From the IMG/VR virus record IMGVR_UViG_3300030101_003894, positions 24,070 through 61,378 of that record: a DNA stretch of 37,309 nucleotides; one strand, written 5' to 3'. Positions 1 to 8,800 of the stretch are shown piece after piece (positions within the stretch are counted from its first letter, which is position 1; each line of letters opens with the position of its first letter). The notes beneath the pieces were generated by a model that made no database searches, was not told the DNA's origin, and worked only from the letters and a program-made list of their open reading frames with translations. This DNA comes from a virus. Position numbers and translations under genes: made by a program.

Positions 1-347
1 TGTGAAAATGCTTTTATATCATATAATCTATCTGACATTCCGTTTACAACAATGTCAACAAACTTTGGAATAATGGGTACTGGTTTCCAGTCTAAATTAA
101 GATATGATAAATCACCATTTATAGATAATTCATCTTTATATTTTTTTACAGATTGTTCGCCTCTAGCGTAAAGACGCAATCTATGAAACTCATCTCTGTT
201 AGAATAAAACCTAGTTGCACCCGAGTCTCTTTTAAACCATTCATGCTCAATAGCACGTGCAACTTTTAAACCATATTCTTGGCTAGCTTTTTCAGCGTCG
301 CTAGCTATTTGGCTAGGAAATGAGCTTTTTAATATTTGTTCAGCCAT
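1..347 (-). CDS. Portal protein, N-terminal part (cut by window edge)
   Basis: Reading the minus strand from ATG at 345-347 gives 115 residues, open to the left edge. It starts MAEQILKSSFPSQIASDAEK and continues through EHEWFKRDSGATRFYSNRDEFHRL, ARGEQSVKKYKDEL and NLDWKPVPIIPKFVDIVVNGM. This is the N-terminus typical of portal proteins in uncultured marine phages: a helical start, then the 'IIPKFVDIVVNGMSDRL' segment that leads into the portal core. Portal forms the dodecameric DNA entry ring and docks the terminase encoded just upstream (1-nt gap to the terminase stop). Identification rests on family resemblance and on position after the large terminase. Confidence 0.72.
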   Translation of the reverse strand, partial: MAEQILKSSFPSQIASDAEKASQEYGLKVARAIEHEWFKRDSGATRFYSNRDEFHRLRLYARGEQSVKKYKDELSINGDLSYLNLDWKPVPIIPKFVDIVVNGMSDRLYDIKAFS

Positions 348-348
348 G

Positions 349-2556
349 TTATTTAATTATTTCTGAATGCAATCCTTTATTACTAAATCTTGATATTTTT
401 AAATCTAATGTTGGTTTTTCGTATTTAGGTTTTGGATGATATAAGTTTCTATTGCATGCCATAATAGCAAGCCCTGAACTAATAGAAGCATCATATTTAG
501 TTCTTCTATTTATATCAAACTTAGCCCAATCATTTAATGTTTTGTTAAAATATATATTACCACCGCCTTCTTCTGTTATGCCTACATATTTTTGTATATA
601 TGTTTCAATAGCAGCAGCATGCGCTTGTTTTATATCTTCTGATGTATTAGGTATACCACCTATTTCTTTTTCAGTTACAGATAACTTATTCCAAAGTTTA
701 TCTGGCCGGTTCATTGAAAATTGTCTATAACCTCTTCGTTTTAAATAATATAACAAACGCGGTTTATTATTTTCTGCAAGTATTGGCATTCCATAATATA
801 CTAATGACATTAATACATCTTCAAAAAATAACTCTGCTGTTTGCGGCCTAGCTATATATTCTAAAAAAAATGTATTAGGTGGTGCATCTTCCATACTAAA
901 CTTAGTTAAACCGTGAAGTGCACCTTTTGAACCTTGTCCATCAGTTGTTCCAGAAATATCATAAGAATCGCATCCAAATGCACCCATATGCTCATTACCT
1001 GGATATTTAATCCCTTGCTTAGTTATTACATTGTTTTCAAGGTTCTTAGGCGGTGTCCAGCTAATTAAAAATCTGCCGTTTTTATTTGGTGTAAATAATA
1101 CTTTTGTGTCTTTAATACCATTTTCCCAAATAAAAGATCCTCGATTTATAAAACCTTTTCTTTCTAGATCTTCATTATAATCAATTTGCTCGTATATTTT
1201 AGTTAAATTAAATATACTATTTTTAGCTTCATCTCTAAATGCGTGCTCTTCTGTTCTAGGAAACTGCCTATAATATTCATTTAAACCGTCAGAATCATGA
1301 CGTAATCCTTCAACTTCGTTTTGCCAAAAATCTATTACCCCCGTTTCAATTTCGTATCCATCATGGTCAATAGCGGGTACTTCTGGCGTATCAAACACAG
1401 GGTGTCCATAAGTATCAATGTATCCTTCGTAGTTCCATTCCATAGGTATGAACAAAGAATATAATCCTGAACTAGTCTGGCCATTTTTATTTCTTTTGAT
1501 AACGTCTGAGTCATAATATAGTTTTTTAAAGTTATCTCCTCCTTTATCTAATGAATTTGATGTTGAGCCCATCATACATTTTCCTATAATTCTGCTACCT
1601 AATCTTAATGTAGTTTTTGTAACTCGCCAGTTATTTAATATATTATCAGGTCTTTCCCATTTCCCTGATTCATCATGTATTAATAATCTTAACTTCTCAC
1701 CATCATAACTGTTATCTCCCGTATTTTTCCAGTCAATAGTTGTATCTAATCCTTCTAATATTTGTTTTTCTTCAGTATTCGTGATGGATTTTCTGGTAAG
1801 CTTGGAAGCTGGGACTCTATACGCAAGCTCTGTTTTGGGACGATCCATTCCGTCTTGTATCGGTTTGAAAAAAAACGGGTAATTGACCGATATGGGTACA
1901 ACTTTGTCGGTGAACATTTTCTTAGCATCAGCGCCAGATTTGGACAATATCCCGAAGCGTGCGTCTGAAGTAATTGTTGCCTGAGCGACGGATTCAGCCG
2001 AAGACATAAATGAGAACCCAGACCTTCTGTTTTTAAGATAGCACATTCCATAACATCTATTGTCGGCCTTACACGCTTCCCAGAAGATATAGAATATTCT
2101 ATTAGCTTCCCTGTACTCTGGCTTCCCAACATCAATTTTGGTGTGTTGCAAGTACATATAATGAGAACCAGTAATATAAATAGGAATATTTTTATTATAA
2201 AACCAATAACCTTCTTCTCTTCTAACAAATTCTCTATCAATATATGCATACCATTTATTTTTAAAAGCTTCTGGATACGATTCCCAATCAAATATTGTTG
2301 CTATTTGCTTTAATTCTTTTGGATATATATGCGCTTCCCATTTATTATTATTATTATCAATACTTTTAGGTTTGGCGGGTAAAGCAATTTTTAAATTTTG
2401 TATTTCAACAATTTCACCTACAGTACCGTTTTTACTAATTATAATAATATCAAATTCTTTATTATAACCATATTTCCATTTTTTATATCTATTATTTTTT
2501 TTAATAATATTTTCTTTTACAGGAAATATTGTTTTAATTAACGTTTGCTCGTACAT
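349..2556 (-). CDS. terL: Terminase large subunit (packaging ATPase/nuclease)
   Basis: 735 aa. This is the motor that pumps DNA through the portal and cuts the concatemer. The ATPase part has a Walker-A-like loop at residues 175-184 (KNRRSGFSF, lacking the canonical GKT/S), then the strongly conserved block SDARFGILSKSGADAKKMFTDK, and a Walker B with catalytic Glu at 291-296 (LLIHDE). The nuclease part shows the acidic motif AFGCDSYDISG (about residue 530) and a late Asp in TKYDASISSG. The start overlaps the preceding stop by one base (TAATG). Codons 170-260 (about 1775-2050) use clearly more G/C-ending codons than the rest of the gene. Family assignment is firm; catalytic residues are assigned by pattern only. 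Confidence 0.93.
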   Translation of the reverse strand: MYEQTLIKTIFPVKENIIKKNNRYKKWKYGYNKEFDIIIISKNGTVGEIVEIQNLKIALPAKPKSIDNNNNKWEAHIYPKELKQIATIFDWESYPEAFKNKWYAYIDREFVRREEGYWFYNKNIPIYITGSHYMYLQHTKIDVGKPEYREANRIFYIFWEACKADNRCYGMCYLKNRRSGFSFMSSAESVAQATITSDARFGILSKSGADAKKMFTDKVVPISVNYPFFFKPIQDGMDRPKTELAYRVPASKLTRKSITNTEEKQILEGLDTTIDWKNTGDNSYDGEKLRLLIHDESGKWERPDNILNNWRVTKTTLRLGSRIIGKCMMGSTSNSLDKGGDNFKKLYYDSDVIKRNKNGQTSSGLYSLFIPMEWNYEGYIDTYGHPVFDTPEVPAIDHDGYEIETGVIDFWQNEVEGLRHDSDGLNEYYRQFPRTEEHAFRDEAKNSIFNLTKIYEQIDYNEDLERKGFINRGSFIWENGIKDTKVLFTPNKNGRFLISWTPPKNLENNVITKQGIKYPGNEHMGAFGCDSYDISGTTDGQGSKGALHGLTKFSMEDAPPNTFFLEYIARPQTAELFFEDVLMSLVYYGMPILAENNKPRLLYYLKRRGYRQFSMNRPDKLWNKLSVTEKEIGGIPNTSEDIKQAHAAAIETYIQKYVGITEEGGGNIYFNKTLNDWAKFDINRRTKYDASISSGLAIMACNRNLYHPKPKYEKPTLDLKISRFSNKGLHSEIIK

Positions 2557-2831
2557 TACCTAGATCTTTTTTCAGCAAAACCGCTAAAGCTTTTTTTATC
2601 TTCAATCGGTTTATCTTCCATAATATTTTTTTCTGTTTCTATACGAGAAAGTATTTCAAATGCATCAAATATTGCAAGCTTTTTTGTGGCTGCAGCATTT
2701 TTTAATCTATCTGCTGCTAGTTCATCTTCTCCACCATCTACAATAATTTCTTCTTCGGCTACACGTATAAGCTCATGAACAGCTTTATAGCCAGCTTGGA
2801 TTATATTCGACTTCAGTTCCTTTTCTGTCAT
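2556..2831 (-). CDS. Small protein upstream of terL; candidate terminase small subunit
   Basis: 91 aa, acidic and predicted largely helical (KAVHELIRVAEEEI, then AADRLKNAAATKKLAIFDAFEILSRIETEKN), with a basic tail. It sits directly before terL with a one-base TAATG overlap, and its first 47 nt overlap the preceding gene. Size, helical character and position are those of a small terminase, which would select the DNA to be packaged. No DNA-binding motif is recognisable, so this is positional inference. Met1 is used because the only later Met is near residue 71. Confidence 0.6.
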   Translation of the reverse strand: MTEKELKSNIIQAGYKAVHELIRVAEEEIIVDGGEDELAADRLKNAAATKKLAIFDAFEILSRIETEKNIMEDKPIEDKKSFSGFAEKRSR

Positions 2832-3381
2832 ATTTAATTGAAATAGAATTTAATGGTACACGATATAATCTTTCATTATCAATAACAAATTCATATTCGC
2901 TATTTGGTGTAAAACCAACTAAATCATTAATTTTTAAATTAAAGCTTCTTAAATCGCGCCCTAAGTGCTTTAAAACGCCTGTTAAAGGCTTTTCTTTTTG
3001 ATCAGATAAAATATTATCTTCTAAAATAGGCTTTACAAAGCAAAAACCGTTAGGTGCATACCATTTATTATTATGTTTATACAAAAATATTTGATCATCA
3101 AAACAAAAGTACTTATCTTCTTTAAAATAGCTCATACTATTTTTACTTTTTCCTTTCATATCATAAAACCTTCTGAATACATTGTGATGTACTATAACTG
3201 TATCGCCTATTTTAAGATTTGATTCTTTATTTATAGGTGTTTGTACAATTTTACCGTATCTATTTACAAATTTATGATTTTCAATTGATGTATTTAATAT
3301 TAAACTTGAATCACCTATTTTTTTATTGTTATTATATCTACCGTCAATAGGCTCAACAATATATGCATATAAATGTTTCAT
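2785..3381 (-). CDS. Conserved phage protein, possibly GroES-like fold
   Basis: 198 aa, no signal or TM segment. The segment LKIGDTVIVHHNVFRRFYDMKGKSK, followed by DDQIFLYKHNNKWYAPNGFCFVKP, looks like the 'GDxVIxxxxxG' strand-loop of Cpn10-type folds, and the N-terminus (YAYIVEPIDGRYNN) also reads like a Cpn10 first strand. This resemblance is weak and by eye. A clearer GroES is present at 13121-13381. It is joined by a one-base TAATG overlap to the 72-aa gene upstream and overlaps the small-terminase candidate by 47 nt. Function unknown; a chaperone or head-assembly role is only a guess. Confidence 0.6.
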   Translation of the reverse strand: MKHLYAYIVEPIDGRYNNNKKIGDSSLILNTSIENHKFVNRYGKIVQTPINKESNLKIGDTVIVHHNVFRRFYDMKGKSKNSMSYFKEDKYFCFDDQIFLYKHNNKWYAPNGFCFVKPILEDNILSDQKEKPLTGVLKHLGRDLRSFNLKINDLVGFTPNSEYEFVIDNERLYRVPLNSISIKYDRKGTEVEYNPSWL

Positions 3382-3599
3382 TAATATTGTAAATCATACT
3401 CAACTGCAATGGCCATATTTTTATTAAAGTGCTTCCATGGCAGCGTTTCATCTTCTTTATTTATATATATTTTGTATTCTCCTTGATCTTCAATAATTTC
3501 TGTTATTGTATGGCCACCAAATACTTCTTGACCAACACTATAATGCATTGCATCGTTTTTATAATCACGACCAATACTAATTTTTCTTATTAGATTCAT
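3381..3599 (-). CDS. Hypothetical protein, 72 aa
   Basis: Small beta-rich protein: YSVGQEVFGGHTITEIIEDQGEYKIYINKEDETLPWKHF reads as a short beta barrel (SH3/KOW-like pattern), ending in EYDLQY. It is linked by one-base TAATG overlap to the next gene, and the upstream 49-aa gene overlaps its start by 23 nt. No recognised family. Confidence 0.65.
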   Translation of the reverse strand: MNLIRKISIGRDYKNDAMHYSVGQEVFGGHTITEIIEDQGEYKIYINKEDETLPWKHFNKNMAIAVEYDLQY

Positions 3600-3726
3600 T
3601 TTTAGTTTGATTTGATTCTTGTAAAATTCCTGAAATCGCTTGTACTCTTGCTAATTCACGAATAGGAAATTCGTTTAATATTTGAGTAATACGATTAATT
3701 TGAGATTCATTTAATTTTATTTCCAT
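3577..3726 (-). CDS. Hypothetical protein, 49 aa
   Basis: Start ATG at 3724-3726, stop TAG at 3577-3579. Product MEIKLNESQINRITQILNEF, then PIRELARVQAISGILQESNQ and a short polar tail. One or two helices; it resembles a small coiled or helix-turn adaptor. It is the first intact gene of the terL block and follows the frame-broken tail fragment. The only upstream space is the AT-rich gap 3727-3765, where transcription of the block could be renewed. Confidence 0.55.
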   Translation of the reverse strand: MEIKLNESQINRITQILNEFPIRELARVQAISGILQESNQTKNESNKKN

Positions 3727-3765
3727 AGTTTTTAATTTAAATTAATATTATATTATTACATATTT

Positions 3766-4053
3766 TTATGCAATCGCTAAATAAAAATAAGTGTAACCAT
3801 TAGAGTTTCCTCCATAAGCTGTGTTCCAATAAAAACCAGTGCTACTAAATGTTATTCTATCATATCCAGTATTTTCTGTAGCGCTAGAATTAGCAAAAAG
3901 TAAACCGTCATTTGTGCCTCCACTTAAATTTAATCTTTCTGAATCAAGTAAATACCAGTCTTCAGAATGTGAACTAGCTTTAACAAGTAAAAATCTAGGC
4001 TGGAATCCTGTTGTTATTTCATTACTAGACCCATTGGCCGGCTGCTGTTTTAG
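3766..4053 (-). pseudogene. Out-of-frame tail-tip domain (DUF7483-like fragment) without a start codon
   Basis: From 4053 down to a TAA at 3766-3768 the frame is open and plainly protein-like: NGSSNEITTGFQPRFLLVKA, then SEDWYLLDSERLNL, and a C-terminus TFSSTGFYWNT...GYTYFYLAIA. The 'TTGFQPxFLxVKxxxxxxDWYLxDS' pattern and the '(Y)xAIA' end match the receptor-tip domain common in marine phage fibres. The frame has no ATG, GTG or TTG. It begins just inside the end of the 97-aa gene, in a different frame, and that gene ends in tandem TAG-TAA-TGA. It is either a remnant left by recombination or needs a +1/-2 shift to be made; no slippery site was seen. Confidence 0.55.
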
Positions 4054-4318
4054 TTACTTGTATTAAATTAGCAACAGAGCCGTCATATGTACCTGAAATT
4101 ATTTTAGTGCCTGAAGGCCAAGTAATTGCATAATCTCCTGTTAAAACAAGATCTTTAACCATACCAATTGCGTCATTAGTATATGTAAAAGTTGTAGCTC
4201 CACTAAGTGTTTTTGTAAATACTTGTGAAGCAGTCCAATCTATTGCGGTTCCAGACAATGCTGATGATGTTGTAAATTCATCACCTAATACTTTTGATGT
4301 TATTTTTGTTAATGCCAT
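4025..4318 (-). CDS. Short tail-fibre/tip module, 97 aa
   Basis: Starts MALTKITSKVLGDEFTTSSA and continues with ASQVFTKTLSGATTFTYTND and GMVKDLVLTGDYAITWPSGTKIISG. This is the beta-rich module found in fibre proteins of marine phages, where it carries 'xFxKTLxGxTTFTxxN' and 'TWP' signatures. It ends at three consecutive in-frame stops (TAG TAA TGA, 4019-4027). The next domain, DUF7483-like, continues in another frame, so the protein is probably a truncated form of a longer tip protein. Five bases separate it from the 388-aa gene upstream. Confidence 0.7.
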   Translation of the reverse strand: MALTKITSKVLGDEFTTSSALSGTAIDWTASQVFTKTLSGATTFTYTNDAIGMVKDLVLTGDYAITWPSGTKIISGTYDGSVANLIQVTKTAAGQWV

Positions 4319-4323
4319 AATTA

Positions 4324-5490
4324 TTAGTTAAATTGTATATTTCCAGTTCCTGCTGTAAATGTTGTTATTTTATCTGACCCAGACGTAGCTGTAGTACCTG
4401 TTAATCCAGAACCTATTGTTATTGTATAAGTATTTGAGTATCTAAGTATTACTACTCCACTACCGCCTGCTCCTCCTGAATAGTATTGGTAACCGCCACC
4501 GCCACCACCGCCACCGCCTGTATTAGCTGTTGCATTTCCTCCAGTAGAACTTTTACCACCACTAGCACCACCACCTGTTCCTCCTGATCCAGGATTTCCG
4601 CTTGAATTAAGTCCACATCCACCTCCGCCACCACCAGCATAATTAACTGCTGATCCAGTTATAGAGTTAGACAATCCAGCTCCACCATTTCCACCTGCGT
4701 TTTTATCTGTAGAACTTACTCCTACAGCACCAGCTCCACCGCCACCCCCAGCGGCTGCATTACCAGATGAAACATTAGGTGAACCAGATCCACCATCATT
4801 TCCTTCTCCAGATATACCACTACCACCAGCACCTGAAACATAAGATCCTCCGCCCCCAGAGCCACCGTTTGCACCATCTATAATAGCATCACTACCACCA
4901 CCACCACCAGCAGTTGATGTAATTGTACTAAAAACAGAGTTATTACCATTAACTCTTTGACCAGATTGAGCTGCACCAGCACCTCCACCACCTACAGTTA
5001 CTGTGTAATTTGTTGCTGCAAATCCAGAAAAAGATGTTCCTTGATAATTAGTCTTATATCCACCAGCTCCGCCTCCACCACCATAAGCCCATCCTCCACC
5101 ACCACCACCAGCAACCACTAAGTAGCTAACATCAATAGTTTGTGGAGTAATATTTTGTGCGGTCCAACCTTTGACGGAATCTTGATATACTAATGTTGTT
5201 GTAGCGTTTTTAGTTGTTATTTGTCCAGCAACAGTGTCTCCTTGAATTTTTTCAGTACCATTTGCATTTAATACAGCATTATTAGTATCAAAAGTACCAG
5301 CGTAGTCTTGTATTGATATTTGGGCACCTACAACCCCTGCTGGTAATGTAATTGTTATAGATCCTGATGTTGTATCAACAAAGTAACCTTTTCCAGCTGC
5401 TGCTGTAAAATTACTTGTTTGAATAGCCGATTGCCAATCAGTGCCTAGTCCTCCATCTATTAATTCAGGTTTTATTTTAGTTTGTGCCAT
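4324..5490 (-). CDS. Glycine-rich tail-fibre/tip protein, 388 aa
   Basis: Order of parts: short N-terminus (MAQTKIKPELIDGGLGTDWQ); a beta module about residues 18-118 with FTAAAGKGYFVDTTSGSITI; a glycine-rich domain about 120-350 opening with VSYLVVAGGGGGG and containing NYTVTVGGGGAGA, the common Gly-rich adhesin domain of marine phages; and a C-terminal strand set (TITIGSGLTGTTATSGSDKI). Such Gly-rich domains pack polyglycine helices at fibre tips and bind host receptors. The module before the Gly-rich region and the C-terminal piece are near-copies of those in the 1141-aa protein, so the two genes share recombining modules. It overlaps the 124-aa gene by 14 nt. Confidence 0.8.
   Translation of the reverse strand: MAQTKIKPELIDGGLGTDWQSAIQTSNFTAAAGKGYFVDTTSGSITITLPAGVVGAQISIQDYAGTFDTNNAVLNANGTEKIQGDTVAGQITTKNATTTLVYQDSVKGWTAQNITPQTIDVSYLVVAGGGGGGWAYGGGGGAGGYKTNYQGTSFSGFAATNYTVTVGGGGAGAAQSGQRVNGNNSVFSTITSTAGGGGGSDAIIDGANGGSGGGGSYVSGAGGSGISGEGNDGGSGSPNVSSGNAAAGGGGGAGAVGVSSTDKNAGGNGGAGLSNSITGSAVNYAGGGGGGCGLNSSGNPGSGGTGGGASGGKSSTGGNATANTGGGGGGGGGYQYYSGGAGGSGVVILRYSNTYTITIGSGLTGTTATSGSDKITTFTAGTGNIQFN
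4341..4456. repeat. Fibre-module repeat, copy A
   Basis: About 115 bp coding the end of the 388-aa fibre, closely repeated at 5871-5986 (offset 1530 bp) at the end of the 1141-aa fibre; both encode 'TITIGSGLTGTTATxGSDKITTFTAGTG'. A diverged third copy is near 6725-6840. Confidence 0.7.
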
Positions 5491-5851
5491 CCTCTATCCA
5501 ATTTTTATTTTCTTCGCTCCATGAGTATCTCTTACCATCAGACGGCATTTCTACTGGAGGATCCCATAGACATGTATCTTCATTCAAAATCCAACTATCA
5601 TATGGTTTTGGTGGTATAAACGCATCTCTGGTTTCATCGTAAGTATACCCAATTCCAGCATAGTTTTTTCTAAAAGGAGTACCGCCATCTTTGTGTTTCC
5701 CTCCTGACGTATTGTAAGAGGTTCTTTTGCAAACCTGTTCACGTATGTTACCATAATGAATTTCCCAGTTTATATTTCCGTCTGTTTCGTCTTTACCTAC
5801 TATTACTTCGGTTACAACGTTTTGCATATTTAAAAAAGCGTAATGTGCCAT
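5477..5851 (-). CDS. Conserved tail-associated protein, 124 aa
   Basis: MAHYAFLNMQNVVTEVIVGK begins the sequence; then KRTSYNTSGGKH, RKNYAGIGYTYDETRDAFIP, PKPYDSWILNEDTCLWDPPV and YSWSEENKNW follow. This is the small protein widely found among fibre genes of marine cyanophages and related phages ('MAHFAxLDxxNxVxxVIV...RKNYAGIGYxYD...FIPPKPxxSW'). Its exact role is unknown; location inside the tail-tip cluster suggests a tip or fibre-attachment component. It starts 3 nt after the 1141-aa gene and overlaps the next gene by 14 nt. Confidence 0.8.
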   Translation of the reverse strand: MAHYAFLNMQNVVTEVIVGKDETDGNINWEIHYGNIREQVCKRTSYNTSGGKHKDGGTPFRKNYAGIGYTYDETRDAFIPPKPYDSWILNEDTCLWDPPVEMPSDGKRYSWSEENKNWIEDGTN

Positions 5852-5853
5852 AA

Positions 5854-8800
5854 TTAACTAAATGTTATTGTTCCTGTTCCTGCGGTAAATGTTGTTATTT
5901 TATCAGAACCGTCTGTAGCAGTTGTTCCAGTTAATCCAGAACCTATTGTTATTGTTTTAGTATTGGGGTATCTCAGTATAACTACTCCAGAACCACCAGC
6001 ACCTCCATAATATGATGTATTATTACCAGCTGAACCACCACCGCCACCACCAGTATTCGCAGTACCAGCTGAACCTCCGCTGTTTTGTGATTGACCTCCA
6101 GCACCACCTCCACCAGAGCCTCCTTGGCCTCCAGATTTGTTATTATCATGGCTAAATCCACAACCTCCACCTCCACCTCTTGTTACGGCAGATCCTGTTA
6201 TAGATGAACTCAGTCCATTCCCTCCATTAGCACCACTGTCACTAGCATTGCCACCTACAGCACCTGCACCCCCACCACCCGCAGATCTATAAGGAGAACC
6301 AGAATCACCAGTACCTCCAGCATATCCGTGTACAACAGGTGAAGTAACTGCCGCTGCTCCTGGATTTGATGTATTATATATACCACCACCACCACCAGAG
6401 CCCCCTGATGTAGGTTGAGTTGATACTCCAGCACCGCCACCACCTCCAATTGATGTAATTGTAGCAAAAACAGAACTAGATCCTTGGAGCCCTGTTGCAC
6501 TAGTTCCGCTAGCCGCTGCTGCACCTGCTCCTACTGTTACAGTATAATTTGTATTATCTGCAAAAGCAAAACTTGATTCCGAAGAACCACCACCTCCTGT
6601 TACAGACCCATAAGAAGTTCTATAACCACCAGCACCAGCTCCTCCACCATAATTATTACCACCAGATCCACCACCAGCTACTACTAAATAATCTAGTATT
6701 AATTGTTCAGTGGTTTCAAATGTTATATTGCCTGTTCCTGATGTAAATGAAGTAATTCTATCATTTCCGTCTGTAGTAGTTGAAGAAACTAATGTTCCTC
6801 CTACATGCACATAATAGTTAGATGGATATCTAAGTATCACTATACCTGAGCCTCCAGCTCCACCACCTCTATAAGCACTATCGTAACCACCACCACCTCC
6901 ACCAGAGCCGCTATTAGCTGTTGCATCAGTACCATTTGTTGGAGATGTTGCTACACCAGATCCACCTCCTGCCGCACCAGTTCCAGGTGTTAAAATAGAA
7001 GGTTTGCCTGGTCCACCACCCCCACCTGCTCTTGTTATAGATGATCCTGTTATAGATGAAGCTAGACCAGCTCCCCCGTCTCCAGATGTATTGCCTCCTG
7101 TACCATTGCCTCCAACTCCTCCAGCACCTCCACCACCGGCACCAGGATAACCTGAAGCTTGTGGTTGTCCATTTCCTCCAGCATATCCCTGGTTTGCAGT
7201 ACCAGCAGCTCCATTAGATTGATTTCCTGATGATGAACCTCCACCACCAGACCCACCTATATTAGCCAAGTTACTATTATGTGCAGATCCACCTCCACCT
7301 CCAACAGAAGTTATAGAAGCAAAAACTGAATTAGCACCATTGTTTCCATTTGAAGTATAAGTTCCATCCGCAGTTGCTGCTCCTCCAGCTCCTACAGTAA
7401 CAGTATAGTTAGTTGATAATGATAAATTTGTTAATGCCGATTCAGAAGATGCACCACCTCCTGACTGTTCATTATTATATGAATTTCTATATCCACCAGC
7501 ACCACCTCCACCACCTAAAGCAGCACCACTACCTCCACCTGCTATTACTAAATAATCTACTACTAAAGGATCTATATCTTCCTCTAAAGAACCAGGTTTT
7601 GAAGCAACCCAGCCTTTTGTAGCATCTGAATAAACAAGAATTGCTGAATTTTTATTTGTTTTTATTGCTTTATTATCACTAGAGCCTTCAATATTATTTG
7701 AACTTGTTATAACAATTTTATTAGTTCCAGCAGTCCCTGAATAGTCAAGTAATTCAATAGTATCTCCTAATGATGGGTTTGATGGCAAAGTAACGGTAAT
7801 TTGAGCTGAAGTAGTATTAACAAAATAACCTTTACCAGCTGCTGCTGTAAAGTTTGATGTTTGTATTGTTGATTGCCAATCAGTGCCCGCTGCTGTTTGA
7901 TTTCCAACTGTTATACTATTAAAAGCCATAACTTCCACGCTAAATCCAGTTTGAGGCGCAGTCGTAAATGTTATTTGATTTCCTGATATAGCATAAGTTG
8001 ACTTTTCTTGGTAAACACCTTGTATAAATACAAATGTTTTTGCTTCATCATCAATTGTTTGAGACAAAGTAAATGCCGTTGTAGACCCATTGCCTGTAAA
8101 ATTGTTTTGATTAATTGATGTTGCATTAACTGCTTTTATATGAACAACCTCTACGGCAGCACCGTTTGGTGGAGCGGTAGAAAACGTTAATGTACTGCCA
8201 GAAGTTGTATAATTGTCTTTACTTTGATATACTCCATCTAAATATACTTGCGTGGCATTTTCATCTGAAATAGTCATAGAAAGAACATATGCTGTAGTTG
8301 AGCCGTTACCAGTAAAACTATCTCTTGCAATAACACCTGATGTAGAAGCCATGTGTATAAGTTCTACAGATGTGCCATTAGCAGGTGCAGTAGAAATTGT
8401 TACAGTGCTTGCATTAGTTGTATAGTTATCTTTAGATTGATAAACACCATCTAAATATACTTGTACATTATTTTCATTTGCAATTGCAGATGCAGTATTG
8501 AATGTAGTAGTTGATCCGTTTGCTGTATATACATTTTTTTCTACAGTAACAGTACCACCACTGCTGCCTCCACCTGTAACATTAATTGTTTTTGTTGCAC
8601 CGGTTCCAGATGCTGTAACACCTGAACCTGTAAAATTTAAAGTTGTTGCAGCTGTAGATAAAGCACTACCCTCATCTTGTACAGTTAGTGCCCCACCAGA
8701 TGCAGCAATAGTAACTTGTTGTGAATCATTTCTAGTAAGAGTTATATTACTGCCAGCGGTAAGTTGCACTGTTGAATCAGTACCCGACGCAGCATCTAAT

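Noticed and set aside
1755-2291. Long second-frame reading frame inside terL
   Set aside because: A shadow produced by the codon choice of the conserved terL block; terL itself is unmistakable there.
4000-4060. Programmed frameshift joining the 97-aa protein to the tip fragment
   Set aside because: The needed shift is +1 or -2; codons at the overlap (CAA TGG GTC TAG) offer no re-pairing and no slippery run, and three stops follow. A recombination remnant or assembly error is simpler.
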